NCBI GenBank assembly: GCA_024449915.1
Contig: JAMZAV010000053.1
Span: 558,001-622,000 of the forward strand
Source: Sweltsa coloradensis
Lineage: Eukaryota > Arthropoda > Insecta > Plecoptera > Chloroperlidae
Direction: 5' to 3'
Length of the DNA stretch: 64,000 nucleotides
Shown here: positions 22,355 through 35,269 of the stretch, in pieces
Position numbering within the stretch: the stretch's first letter is position 1
How the letters are laid out: every line of letters starts with the position of its first letter
Notes under the pieces: generated by a model
Databases searched by the model: none
What the model saw: the letters and a program-made list of their open reading frames with translations, nothing else
What the model was told of the DNA's origin: nothing
Program-made: the position numbers and the translations under genes

Positions 22355-22947
22355 TTGGATGAGCGTAGCGAGCGAAGCGAAAACTTCAATTTCACTGACC
22401 CCTCAAAAAATTTAGCTCCAATGTTTGTATGTTTTTTTTTGTTTGTTTGGTTTTCTGTCTGTTTGTTCGCTCGATTCCGGCCAAACGGCATATGCGATCA
22501 TGATGAAAATTTTACAGGACCTCCGAAATCTCTGAATTTAGACGTGCCACGTTTTTGGGTACAATCGAAGAAATATTTCTCATGATATCGTACTTTTACG
22601 ATTTTTTTCGATTTTTAGTGCGATATTTTCGTGACATTTGGGTCGATTCTGACCAAACGGGTGGGGCTAAAACTTTCATATTTCACATGGACATTAAGGT
22701 TAAAGTGATGTATTGCGTTTTGAAAGAAAAAGTTGAAAACATTATCCAGAAACCAAATAAATAAAGGTTTTAAATTAAGTTTTTTGAGGTATTTAATAAC
22801 AATTAACAAGTAACAATAGAAACTTGACAACAATCACCTACAATGCGTTCAAAAAGCACTTGATAAGTAAAGAGATCCCACGCAAACTAAAAACTTACAA
22901 AAAAGCTCATCCATCAACGCGACGGGACTTAAGCGTTTTCCTAGTTA
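22355..22947 (-). mobile_element. GGATGAGCG-end element, copy on the minus strand
   Basis: The left end TTGGATGAGCGTAGCGAGCG and right end AAGCGTTTTCCTAGTT are the reverse of the ends of the plus-strand copies at 39681-40435 and 41493-42053. The inside shares GACCTCCGAAATCTCTGAAT and the TACGATTTTTTTCGATTTTTA core. Overlapping open frames in it are repeat-derived. Confidence 0.75.
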
Positions 22948-22999
22948 AACCAATTTAATTTTTTGCTAATTAACGCAACAAACTGACTTGATATAAATT

Positions 23000-25300
23000 A
23001 TTTTTTTGCAAAATAGATTGCTACAAGAATAAAATATTTGTCAAAGTTGAAGCAATAGTTAGAAAAATGTTATTGTTCTGTCATTTACTAAATTTAAAAA
23101 AATCATATTTGTTGGGAAACATAACCTCTACATTTTCTAGTTGATATGTTTGTTGTATTTTGTGGTGTTAGTGGTCCAAAATATGAAGAACACGGCACAG
23201 TCTTGGTTGAAGGGCAATACAAACTGCATTTGCTTCATTTATACACATTTGTGATAATATTTAACATGTATTTTGCACATAGGCCTATAGTTTTTCATTC
23301 ACAAATGATAATTTTCAAGAAATTAGATCCACAAAATGGAAAAAGTGTCAATAGTGCAAAAAAGTGCTAAATACTCGTTACTGATGCAATGCTATTTCTT
23401 CGCACCTCTATGTTATGTTGTACCGAACCGTTGACTTCTCAAGTGCAGTCCGGTCTACAATGTTTGCATGAATAGCTATATCGGTTACAATAAATATATC
23501 ACCTACTCACGTGCCATTGACCTCAACTAGGCCTCTACCGTTTTAATAACGTGTTTCATTTTTTATTACACTTTTCTAGCGGATTCCTGCAGCCACTTTG
23601 TCAGCCTACTCCACGCAGGAAAATGAAAGTGGGTTTTAAAAGGTCAAATGAAAGAAGATGCGGATATGTAGTGTATATAGCTTGAAGCACAGAGCCTGCT
23701 TGCTTGCCAACAATTGGGTAATTAACACGTAACGCACTGGCCTAATGGATGTAACTGGTTTTTGGAAAAATTAAAGCTGTTTTTAATTTTAAAAATTTAT
23801 TCGTTGAGAAAGTGATAAGCGATTCTGAATTACGCTCACATGTTAGATAATAATGATGTGTTACTTGCATAATAATTATAACAAGCTTGTTTGCTATACC
23901 GGTAGTGCATCGGAAATGAAACTTAATGTAAATTAGTAAGGCATCGTAATCGGGTCACTGTCAATCAAAACATAAACGATGCTAAAAATGAAGTTAGTAA
24001 GGGAATTGAATATTTGTAGCTTGGCTCTAGGACATTTAAATATCACAAAACGTATGTCCTTGACATAATAGCCATAGAGGTGGTTCATACGGTTGAAGCA
24101 CAGACCCAAAGCGTATAATCCCAAAAACTTGGTTTCCACTTCCCATTGCCTCTCATAGAACAATTACATCCACAGATGTTATAGTCAACAATCTGCCATC
24201 ACATTTTCTAAATTTTATTTTTACGGATTCAAGATTTTTAACCCATAGTAATTATTATGGTTATCGAAAATGTTGCTTAACAAAACTCTTTCTAAACGAC
24301 TACTTATAATAATGCCCAAGCTAAGAGATATGAAGACGCTACTACATTGACTTATCATATATTATAAACGTATGTCACTAACAGTTTTTATGTTCGTTGA
24401 ACATTCAATCATCACATTCTCGTGTGAAAGTGAAATTTAAAAAAAAAATTGTACATAGCAAAATAATTCTCTTAGATAGTTTGATCATTACGCCATATTG
24501 ACAAGGTCAAACTCTTAAACAATGCGTCGTTTGACTTCGTAAAAGGAGATGTGATGTGTGTATGCTTCACACGCACGTCTCAGGTTGAAGTTCAAGTTCC
24601 CTGAAGACACCAGTCGTTGAAAGTAAAAGTCATTGTTGCTGATCTTCTATTCTCCACCAAACACGCTTGCATAAAATTTGTGGGAGAAAGTATACAATTT
24701 GAACGCACAACAAGGACAAGGTCAAATGCCACGGGTGAAGTGACCATAATGATCCGAACAACTTTAGGACTATAAGGAACCAACGCGATATCTTTAAAAC
24801 CACGTTCAAGTGCCATTAGCATCACACAACGTGTATTCATATTGTATTGATAATGTATAATAATCGTAATGATAATGTATTCATAATCTTGAACCACGTG
24901 TATTTGAGTCTTATACTCAGTTAAAGATTTGGAGTATCGCTACATTTAAGTTTAATTTGTGTAACATTAATTTAAAGTAGAAAGTTAAGGGGTGTATTCC
25001 AATATGTCTTGTGTAATTAATGTTCGTGTTATTTTTACAACTTAAAAATTAAGTATTTATTTGTTTTAAAAAAATGCACACACGTGGCACTACCTTATTC
25101 CATGTGTACAAGAAAGGCATATTTTCATAGTTTCCCATTTCTTTATTTGTCTATTAATTCATTTCACTATCCAATTCAAATTTGTTGCCAAAATAATTGT
25201 CTTGTTATACATTGTTGTTGTAAGATTACTATTTCAAACTTTACTTAACCAAAGTTCATTATTGTGTCTGCATTGATGTAATTATTTTATTTAGTTGTCC
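23000..25300. other. Intergenic or upstream AT-rich sequence
   Basis: It lies upstream of the ATG exon and may be 5' intron. No exon with paired splice sites is convincing. A minus-strand open frame at 24592-24897 has no start context, no domain and no splice partners that I can find. Confidence 0.4.
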
Positions 25301-25468
25301 TCCTTTGAAAATCAGTTTCTATAACTGAATCGTATAGACTTCAAATAAATAAAATTAATAGTCTCACACCACGTGTACGAGAGTGGCGTTATCATTTTAA
25401 CACGTGCACAAAAGTGAATTACTTTTAAAGGTATATATTTTTCATATTTAATACAATTCAGAAGGTAA

Positions 25469-25590
25469 AAATCCATCCCGACCGGAGTTTGAACCCGGGT
25501 CTCCCACATTCCAGGTAGGCGCCTTAGCCAACTAGATCACCGAGACGGTAACTTTTTAACTGGCGCCTACTTGGAACGCGGGAGACCGAT
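25469..25590 (-). mobile_element. tRNA-derived SINE head plus an inverted copy of its middle
   Basis: On the minus strand, TACCGTCTCGGTGATCTAGT, then TGGCTAAGGCGCC, then GGGTTCAAACTCC, ending GGGATGG, is tRNA-like with A and B boxes. Immediately beyond the head, 25561-25587 repeats the anticodon-arm part (GGCGCCTACTTGGAACGCGG, then GAGAC) in the opposite orientation, so a hairpin of about 25 bp can form. The head resembles the one at 51390-51465. Confidence 0.6.
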
Positions 25591-25635
25591 TATGATTGGA
25601 TTTGCTTTACGTCTCATTATGCAACTGGCTAATCG

Positions 25636-25680
25636 AGACTAAGGAGACGTAAGGGAGACGCGGGGAACAAGGGTTATATT
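25636..25680 (+). repeat. Fragment of the GC-rich repeat
   Basis: GACGTAAGGGAGACGCGGGG, then AACAAGG matches the start of the GC-rich repeats at 56107 and 10420 (reverse). Too short for more than a family assignment. Confidence 0.4.
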
Positions 25681-25719
25681 ATATTACAATTCCACCTACG
25701 GGAGTGTTTCCCGACTAAC

Positions 25720-27580
25720 CAAATCGAGATATATCTTTTTAGTTCTTAAATAATTTAATAAATACATAAATAAGATAAAGTCATAAGTCTATGAGACATT
25801 GTTTCCAAAATGGCCGAAGAAAAAAACTTACAATCATTCCCGAATCAAACGTTCACTGATTGATGAACTAAATTTTGCACCATTCTAAAACTCTTAAAAG
25901 GTAAGGAATGTACTCACATTTTAAATCCAAGAGTGTTATCCTGGATATGGCACATGTTTGACACAGGGTGTTGCTAGTGTGCCAAGCCATGTTGTCACCG
26001 CAGACCTACTCGAGGGCATGTTGCACAAACCGGACAGCTTGACCGACAGGGTTAACACATCCACTGAACCAAGCCTTCTAGACTTGCGTCAAGACCCAAG
26101 GTTAAACTTATAATATAAGAATTCAAACGATATTTATCAACGCTATTCGGTCATTGCAATATATCGTGTTGTACTGTTAGAAATGGCTCGGTGCCTGCGC
26201 ACGCAAGTCGAGAAGTCACGCGAATCAAGTTTTGTCTTCACGAATAAATATATAAAATACATAAATTCATATTTAGAGTCTATACCTTCTCGGGATTAAA
26301 TGTCGGTCTTACTAAACATTGTTCGTGTATTCAACTTACCTGATTCGCTCTTCTGAAATAGCCAGGCCAAATTAGACTACTTTTACTTAGTTCGTTTTTC
26401 CTTGTAATTATTCAATTCGTAAAATTATTTGATCGGGACATTTCGCTGCGTTAATATTTTATTATCTTTTGATCCGATCAAATGATAAATAATAAGAATA
26501 TTGATAAACTTAGTATTATTGTTGTGTATGTGCGAGAGACTGAATCCGAATGTATTTAATTTATTTTGTATTTCATCTGTTGACTTTTACAAGATCATCA
26601 TCCATGGACTATGCAGCGGTTTTTATTTAATAAGCATATCTCTAGGTACGTACACACTAAGGAAGCCGTGTGAGTCATCATATTACAAACCTAACTATTG
26701 GAAAGTTTTTAGGTGTTCCGAGTATTATCCTTGACCGCTCAATATGCCTATCTAAGTACTTAATAATTTCATAATAATCGAACGGATTCTTGGCATTATT
26801 TTTTGTATAGAGCTTCTGTTAAATATGCAGTCCCAAAGTTACATGGTCACACGTACAAATATTTTCCGAAAACGATAATAATTGTTTGTTTTTTTTAAAT
26901 TACGGTTATTTTTTCTTTATTGTTTTCTTTAATTATAATTTAACAAAATTTATAGTGTGTTCAAGATGAAGATGAAAAACAAATAATGGATTGGATGATC
27001 TATGCGATTACTTGCAATGAGTTTCAGAGGGCTTATAATGTTTTGATTAGTTTTTGAAAGAAAAAAAAAGTATAAATTTTATAGGCAGATGATGGAACAC
27101 CTAGGGGAATTATGAACCGACGAGGCTATTAGAAATACGAGCTGGTTTTAAAGCAATGTTTTGACGATGGTCTAGAACCTAAGAATAATAGCTCGATTGC
27201 AGAGTGTGGTATTGTCAATGGTGAAGAGTTGGTGATATTGTAGCTAAACATAAAACAATCACATGAAAAGTGTGAAGCTGTTCAGACAATTTAGAAGATT
27301 TAAATTAGTGAACTTCGCAGCATAAAAAACGACCAGACAGGGTAATCAACTAATGTTTCGGTTTGGCTTTGATAGTAGTTCGAAGGATATCATTCAAAAA
27401 AGTAAAGTGCCTTCATTCTGGGAATTTTCACCTAAAAAAACTACCACCAAATAATTTTAAACTCTTTGAGAGTACTTTCAGCTTGTTTTTAGTTTAGGTT
27501 TGGTATTTGTTAGAGGAAGAGAAAGGGCTAGACCGTTCTAAGCCTGGGCGTGCACATGTAGCGGGTGCTAAAGTGAATGC
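25720..27580. other. AT-rich stretch, no supported feature
   Basis: No exon, RNA gene or clear repeat is recognised. A GTCTAT motif near 26278 is a remnant of the 6725 repeat family. Confidence 0.4.
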
Positions 27581-27624
27581 AAACTAGAAGCACAAGATTG
27601 AGACGATTTATTGGCTTCTTGCTC

Positions 27625-27742
27625 TTGCACTGATTCCAGACGATTGAACTCAACCTTGGACCTGCTAGCAGTTTCCGGTCCGGCCAGAAACACGCACTTT
27701 CTGATGCACTTTCTCGTCGCGAACCAGATTACGATGATTTAG
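27625..27742 (+). pseudogene. Possible Ty3/Gypsy-type RNase H end (fragment)
   Basis: One frame reads SGQKHALSDALSRREPDYDD before a TTAG|GTGAGT. The ADALSR-type motif after a Gly-Lys/Gln-Asn/His segment is a hallmark of the C-terminal edge of Ty3/Gypsy RNase H. Only about 35 residues are open, and no upstream reverse transcriptase is recognisable, so if correct this is a relic. Confidence 0.3.
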
Positions 27743-27889
27743 GTGAGTAAGGGACTTGTTTCACGGTACGTGTTTTGAATGTTAGGTCTTCAAATATGTC
27801 TCGTCATATATATTTTTGAATAACGTAATACAAGATAATAAACTGATTGTTGCGCCATCCATCTTGCAAAGTCAATTTTTCAAAAGTCT

Positions 27890-28245
27890 CAGGATTGCTT
27901 CGTGTCGCCTATGATATTTGCATCATATCTTAACCCATTTCCCCTCCATTGTGTCTTCGTTTCACATTTGATATTTGTGTCATATTTCAACCTATATCAC
28001 CCTCAAGGTTTCATCGTTTCACCGATGATATTTTCACCATGTTTTGACTCAATTCACCCTCAGGGTTCCATCGTTTCACCGATGATATTTTCACCATGTT
28101 TTGGCTCAATTCACCGAAGGGTTCCATCGTTTTGACCATGCAATTTGTATTAACTATTAATTCAATTTACTCTAAGTTTTAATTGTTTTACCAATGATGT
28201 TTTCACAATGAGTATGGCCAGAGCAATTCACCTGAAGTGTTTTAT
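27890..28245 (+). repeat. Tandem repeat of about 57-59 bp
   Basis: Five to six units of TTTCACCGATGATATTTTCA, then CCATGTTTTGACTCAATTCA and CCCTCAGGGTTCCATCG. Because the period is close to a multiple of three, a 77-codon frame stays open with a 19-residue period. That frame is a by-product of the repeat and not a gene that I can support. Confidence 0.75.
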
Positions 28246-28249
28246 TCAT

Positions 28250-30500
28250 GGCTGTATCAGTCGTCTTTGTATACGATAATAGGATCGTCGTCAAGGTTAT
28301 TTTGTGGTCCATGATATTGGCCAGCAAACGGGTTCTGTTTCATTCAATTAGAAACCAATTATCAGTCAATGTGTAACTTTCACGTTGTATATAGAATATT
28401 GTGCACTATAATTATTAAGATCGAAATTTCCAATTCATTATTGATAGATTATAGAACACATATTCAGACATTGGTAATTTCATCCATTTTTGGTCATTTG
28501 CCGGCTTAGCTCAGAGAGAAAAGAAAGCAGGAATGCCACGTTTTTGCATGCACGAATCCAATTATCTACCTCATTGCTGTATACAGCTTACTTGAAACTG
28601 ATTCACACAGTGAATGGATTTAAATTATGAGAGGGAACTAACCTGAATCAAGTAATTCCACGTTGTGTCGCAACACTGTAATATCATAGATATAAAGAAA
28701 CATATACCTCAAGACTGAGATCTAAGAAAATTGCGTTTTACAATATTTCCCATTGCACAATGTTTGTACTGCATAAAGTTGACATTGATTTAAGTAGTTT
28801 TTGAAGAATTTGTGTCAAGTAGCATAAACTACTGTGCAAATATACAGCGAGAAAAGTTATCACTTACTTAGTATGATTGTCGATGCAGGTAGGCAAAGAG
28901 TTGATCTTTCTTTACGAGGAAGGAGGCATGCTAATTTTACCAGGTTTCAAAAATTCTTAACCAATTTCATTCTCATATGCATAAAATTACACATAATTGG
29001 TTCAAAATGAAATACGAAAGCACATATCATATATAGCACTTTCCCATAATTTGACTATATAAAATAAATATTAAATCAAATCAATTTTCTAGAATTTAGA
29101 ATATGTGAAAATGGTCAAAAATACCCAAATAAGTATGCCTTTTTTTTACTGTTTTATGATAAATGTCGAAACTTTATGTACATTTGTCCTTTATTAGTAA
29201 TACGTATACAAAGTTATATTTAGATCTATTGACTTGTGGCTAAAGAAAAAGAAACACTCCGAGCATCACATCAGTCTTACTCCTTAATATTGTTTCATTG
29301 AATGAAAATAAGACAGCGTATACGGTTCGTTGCGCATCGCTAACTGTTAGAAGTGAAGTAATTAACTATCAAAATAGGCCAAAACGAGCTTAAAATTTAG
29401 AACTTCACTACTTCCTTATAGTTTTTTATTTATTTATTATATATTATAACGCCAAATGTAAGAATGCATTGCCGAATTAATAACATTTTGTAACAAAATT
29501 ACATTTTTCTGTTATAGCTTGACGTATTGATTCAAACCAATCTTTGAACACGAAAGTTGTTATATCGGTGGTTGCATATTTTCGTTGCTATTTTCTTGTG
29601 TGTTTTGAGGGTTTTTGTCAATAATCGTCTAAAACGACAATGTCCGTATTTTTCTTACCGTTGCTTGCATGGTTTCTTTGATAACCTCGACCCCAATAAC
29701 ATACATTCGGCCATGAGACTATTCGAATTTCTCACTGGATTGTAAACATTTATGAGGAAAACGAATGAAAATGCCAATAAAAAATAAGACCTGCTGTCAA
29801 TAAGTGAAAATGTGTTGAAATTGAACATATTTAAAATACGACTCCTTTCACTTCTAGTGACACTAGGGATTGTTATTCCAATAGTGTACATAACCAAGTA
29901 CGTTGTTATATTGATCAAGTTAAGTTTTTTTATTCATTTGCTTCCACATGTAAAATAATATTATATAACTTATGTATTGGTGTTTTGACAAAAGAACTAT
30001 TGAATATGTTTGATGATGATCTATTCTTCGAGAATCCTCCAGTGAATTATGAACATTTACATTAATTTAAATGCCTCTGAAGCACAATGTGATCGATATT
30101 ATTGTCTGATGTGTAACAATAAATTTTAAATTTTAACTCGCGCAAATTAAACTATTTCAATTTAAAGAACACATCTAATAATTTCTGAGCATTTCTCTAG
30201 TTACATCAGCTTATAAAACTAGAATTATTTAAAAGGTATGAATCTATTTTTGTGTCGAGTGGAACACACACAGACCGACTGAGGTGGCTTAAACTGTTGG
30301 GCTTGTTCAAACAGTAAATTACACAAAAGGCGCGGTACGAATGCCATAGAGGCACAAACGAATAATTAACAATGTCGTTCTCAGTTTTTATATCAAATCG
30401 TTTCTAATAGCATAATCGACGGTTGCTATTATATATTTCCATTTGTTGGAAACAAATAAGGTTTATGTTTTAAGAGTATTTATGAGAAATTATTGTACGA
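28250..30500. other. AT-rich stretch, no supported feature
   Basis: I see no splice-flanked coding segment, tRNA-like fold or clear repeat here. Confidence 0.4.
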
Positions 30501-30530
30501 GTAGGAGAGTGTGAGAGTGACGCCAGAATA

Positions 30531-30765
30531 TGCTCAACAGGTGCCCCGCAGGGTTCTATTTTAGGGCCGGTTTTGTATTTAATATATATTAACTGTATGG
30601 GGTACATTACATAAGTAAACGTGTTTCATTTTTATTTGCTGATGACGCAGAATTGGTAGCAATTCACAAAACATAAAAGTTGCTGAAATATATTTACAGG
30701 AAGATTTTATTAAAATATTAAGATGGACACATGATAACCCCCTATTAGAATATACAATTCAAGCA
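30531..30765 (+). pseudogene. LINE reverse transcriptase fragment
   Basis: Translation in shifting frames gives GAPQGSILGPVLYLIYIN, then, after a frameshift, VSFLFADDAELVAIHK. These are the conserved PQGS.LGP and F-A-D-D blocks of non-LTR (Jockey/CR1-like) reverse transcriptase, with the two catalytic Asp present. The frame is broken several times and the rest of the enzyme is missing, so it is a dead copy. Confidence 0.75.
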
Positions 30766-31434
30766 TTTGCCTTTACTACAACTAGAAAGTTTTATTTGCA
30801 GGGGCCGAAATTGAGCTGTCGATCTCCTCCTAACTCTCGTGGCCGGATGTGTCATCACTGTAGGTCTGAGTTATTGATATATTTTTTATACCAATACTTT
30901 GATACAGTTCACTATTTTAAACGTATTTTCTAGCTTTTCTAGCGTTTCTAACCTAAAAAATACTTCAATGTACCAATATTTTGATACAATTCAGTTTCCT
31001 TTCTAGCGTATAGCGCCTACATCATCTCCTTCTCTAATTCTACTTCCTATAACGCGCACAGCATGGTAATATCAGAGGTAAAAGCGCCAACCCATAGATC
31101 ACGAGTATCTATTGTCAGCCTCCATCACTTTCTTATTTTCATTCGAGTGATTCGTGGGTTCTCGAAGACCCGGTAGGCCTACCAACCCACCAAACAGGTT
31201 CAGGGAGTTTAGGTTGGTGGTTTCTTCCTAAATATTCACGATTGTGACATTACAGGTGTAGGACTGACCATGCTGGCAATACGTTAGGCAATAATGAGCT
31301 AGGTCTGAGACCGTGTGGGCGAGTGTGTACTGATGGATGTGGCTAAACACTAGCGAACAAGGCTCTAATCAGGAGGTTGTCGGTGTGCCTACACCTACAA
31401 TTATAACCATTACTGAAGGCGTGAGGAAGGACTA

Positions 31435-31779
31435 CCGCCAATATTAAAACCACCCGAAATAACCTTATTTTAGTAATAACTCGCATAACGCTACACAAAA
31501 ACGAAAAATTGAATAGTAGGTCCCATTTGGTTTAGCTAGAACTATATCCGATAGAAAACATTTTTCAAATATTGTAACCAGTAATAATTTTAATCAAGAT
31601 TTAAGTATAGGTCATGTATTCCGTAATTAAAAACGCTGATTACAATATTTGAATAATTGTTCATGCAATGTGTAGTTTTAACAAAACTGCGTGAGACCAA
31701 GTAGCCCTTTTTTATTTTTCTTAACGGTTTGAGAGATATTACTAAAATAAGGTATTTCGCGTGGTTTTAATATTGGCGG
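31435..31779. mobile_element. Mariner-like MITE with TA target sites
   Basis: The ends CCGCCAATATTAAAACCACC and its partner GGTTTTAATATTGGCGG are inverted repeats that extend about 45 bp (through CCTTATTTTAGTAAT). Both ends are flanked by TA (31433-31434 and 31780-31781), the target duplication of Tc1/mariner elements. The 345 bp carry no open frame of note. Confidence 0.8.
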
Positions 31780-31789
31780 TAATAAGAGG

Positions 31790-33830
31790 CATGGGTGAAC
31801 ACAGCGCTGACCACTTATCGATCTGCAACTGCAAGCAATCAAATCAAAATTATGTTGGTTCTGTTTTCAACCTCCGATTGATAACTAAATCCGTATTTAT
31901 AGGTACATGACTCTTTTTCATTTTATGATATTTCTTAAAGTTCATACAATTTATAAAAAAAATTGTCAAGAATAATATTTTTTGTGTGGCCAAAAGGGAC
32001 TAAAATTTAAATCAAACTCAAGTAAAACAATAGTCGTCACTTTTCCAAATATGCACAAAAAGTTACGTTGATCTAAGGAACAATGTAGACGAGCAATGTA
32101 GAAAAGTATGAACCACATTTCCGGTTCAATAAGAGGCGCCACCCTACTTATATCATTATGATTTCGAACTTTATCCAGTCATACATAATACTGTTAAAAT
32201 ACCAATTCTGGGTAAAATAAAAGAGCACCCATACATTACGTTTCTAAAATGTTCAGGCAGTAAAGTCAACTAAAGAAGGACAATTCGTCCTTGGGCAGGT
32301 GTCCTACATAAAAAACATTCGTCGTTGTATACACTATTAAAAAGTCAGTGGTCAGTATTCGATAGGTCTAAAGCTGTGTCGTCTCCAGCCAATATCGTCA
32401 CAGTCAGAAACAGAAGAGTGTATCACGAGTTATGTAATTATCCAGCTTTCTGTATCATGGTAGGAAGAAGATGTATACTTATGAATGATCTAATTTCTCA
32501 TGTGGGCCAATTTTCAATTTTAAACAATACTAACTTTGATATATTTTATTTAAATTTATTTATTTTCAACATTCTTGTCATGATTATGTTTTAAAATTTG
32601 AACGCGTATTTATTAAAGAATTAGCAAACACTGTAGACATATTATAAGCTTTGATCAAGATTCAGTGGAAAATGATTGGTTGTGTTGTTAGTCATTTAAC
32701 ATGGAATAAATATACGTGTTGCAAATGTACAGTACAGCTAGGACATGGTTCCTTGGTAAACTTATTGCTGAGCTGTATGTATTGTTTAAACATTTGACAG
32801 ACAGACAACTAAGACTTCATTCGTGATTATACACTTGTCAATTATTTGATGAGAGAACGGATGCCAACTGAACAGATGAAGTCAGTTGATGTAACATTAT
32901 TATATCTTCAAACATTTTCTTTATGTTATATAATACTAATCTCGCAGTTTAAGTGACAAAGGTATCTATTATGACAGCAGCGAATATCTACACTCATCTT
33001 CGTGTACTATTAGATGCGGTGACTTAACCCTTTTACGAGGTTCGTTTTTTGCATTGAGAAATGAAATTAGTACAATGAATGAATACAGCATACCTAAGAG
33101 CTGTCTACATTGAGTAATAAATAAATGTAGCTACGTATTTAATTAAATATTATAGTATAGCAATAATGTAAATATAATTTCGCTGTGAGTTCTGCTGGTA
33201 CACGGATGTTGAGCTGTGAATACAGTCGGTGCAGTAACAAGCAAGCGTGTTAGCTCAGGCTTTTCTCACAGAAGTGCTAATCACTAAGTTGCAGATGAAT
33301 TCCTTCTAAGTTGCAGTACTCAGTCAATCGATGTCGTCATGATATGTCGCTTAGCACAAAACTCAGGTGCTCAGAAACTACTAATCTGTGTTGTTGGAAT
33401 ACTCGATGTACATACATACGTCCGTGTTTAGGTGACGTAGAAGGTATATTATTTTGGAATTTTAATTTTAATGTCACATTGCATCACTATAAGTAAACCT
33501 TCGTCACAGATAACTGATTGGGGCTACTCTCTTAATTCAAACTCGGTTAATCCAAATTATGTTTTAATTCAAACTTGTGAAAGTCCCTTTTACTAGTTTT
33601 ATATTTATTTACTTTTGCAATTGTACAATTAATTTAAAATTAAGATGCGCAACTCCATAGAAAGTTATAAAATGTATATATATATTATATGTCATACATG
33701 CCATGTATGCTCAATGTTAAAACACTATTAAAATTATTAGTCTTTAACAATCTTTCAAAATCAAAATAAGGTTCGTATGGTCCCTTAGACTTTTAATTAA
33801 AGGGGACTACTTACAAAATCTTAGAATTCT
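31790..33830. other. AT-rich stretch, no supported feature
   Basis: The open frames at 32325-32594 and 33311-33496 show no domain, codon bias or splice context that would support them. Confidence 0.4.
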
Positions 33831-33834
33831 CCCA

Positions 33835-33925
33835 TGCTGAAGGAAAACAGGAAATAACCTTCAGTCAGGATTACCGGTAACTGGGGTCGAACGGGACCTT
33901 CCGAATTAGCCTCGAGTGTATCAGA
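33835..33925 (-). mobile_element. Head of a tRNA-type SINE
   Basis: The minus strand has GGTCCCGTTCGACCCCAGTT, then ACCGGTAATCCTGACTGAAGG, close to the B box and linker of the SINE copy at 55567-55790 (GCAATCCTGACTGAAAG). The 3' half is missing. Confidence 0.5.
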
Positions 33926-33929
33926 AATG

Positions 33930-34810
33930 GGATTCTTCTATAGTTTGCAAGCATATTGTGTTGATTGTTTAAAAGAACGGTTTAATCGGGTAATTGATAA
34001 CTAATCGAGATGGCTGTGTTGGCAAACGACCTTCAAAAACCAGACAACCAGACAATTTAGAATTGAATCAATATAGCTTTGACATCTTTCTCAACTGTCG
34101 AGGTGTTTGCATTCAGCACACCCTAAAGAAGAGTATGGGGCCTACACTAATGTTTCTGAGTAATTGTTTGTGAATGAATCTGTCGCCCAAAAAACATCAA
34201 TAACAATTAAAAAACAATATGTATAGTCAAGAAAACAATAAACTAATCACGTTTGTTGTTTTTATGTATCTCGCTTTTACTCTCTATAGAAGTTACGAAA
34301 GATGCATCAACATCGAGTTTTGGTATACACATCATTTGTACATAGAAAGTGTCTACAATGAAAGTTCTTTGCAAGCATTAACATGCTGAATTGCCAGACT
34401 ACCATCGCAAATCCATCACTTTTTATCTCCCAGCCTATAAGCCCCGGTTTATGATACATGTTCTATTCCCTACCCCACTATCATTTCTAAAAGAAGTTTC
34501 GAAGGTTTCCTTAGTCAACAAGCGAATTCATTCATTACAATCATTAAAACTTCATTCGAACGTTTAGTTCTTCACCACACGAACACCCTATAGCTTACTC
34601 AGTTGGTCACATATGAAAGCGCACATAAGATAACCTGCTTATTTACTTAGCACGTGGTAATCACAATGGATGGTTGTATCGATCAAGAGCTCTTGGCAGG
34701 AATTACTTTATGAATATTTATTAGAAATGGTTTCTTAAGTGTCATATGCATTCAGAAAGCACACAAGTGCCCACCCACACTATACCGGCGTACTGTCATG
34801 AGACAGCAGT
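33930..34810. other. No supported feature
   Basis: Mixed AT-rich sequence. I see no exon, RNA gene or repeat unit. Confidence 0.4.
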
Positions 34811-34814
34811 CTAT

Positions 34815-34880
34815 GTATACCCGGCGTCAGAAGTAAATCAAGGCTGGATACCCCTTGATTTAATTTGACGCCGGGTGTAC
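34815..34880. repeat. Perfect-arm hairpin
   Basis: GTATACCCGGCGTCAGAAGT, then AAATCAAGG pairs with CCTTGATTTAATTTGACGCC, then GGGTGTAC across a short loop. Arms of nearly 30 bp make this a small MITE remnant or a hairpin. Confidence 0.6.
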
Positions 34881-35269
34881 AATCTGTCACTATTCAAGTA
34901 ACCCGTGTAGGAGAGTAAATTTAGCAATTACATAACAAGAACTAAGCGCAGAACACAATTATCTCCATGATTATAATATGTAGTATGTTTAATTGATTTG
35001 ATATAGTTACTTGGAACTTGTGTGGTGGTATCTGTGGTCAGGGCTAAATAAATATGTAAACATGTTAAAATATTTACCTCGCGATTGAAGATTTTTTTAA
35101 ACTCAACTCATGATTGTCGGTGGCTAGAGCAGACCCTTCAACTTTCTGTTCGACTAACCTTGTGTTTAATTGTTAGTTGTGCATAGTCTAGAATTATTAA
35201 AGTACACGCTATGGTGTTAATGTAAATCGAGACTTTCATTAATACCAATGCCAAAGTAATCAAGAAAAC

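Noticed and set aside
24592..24897. 101-codon minus-strand frame as a gene
   Set aside because: No domain, signal peptide or convincing splice borders; the start lies in an AT-rich ATT/ATA run. Length alone is not enough in this much sequence.
27902..28135. 77-codon frame with a 19-residue internal repeat
   Set aside because: Produced by a tandem repeat with a period near 57 bases; no sign of selection on the frame can be seen.
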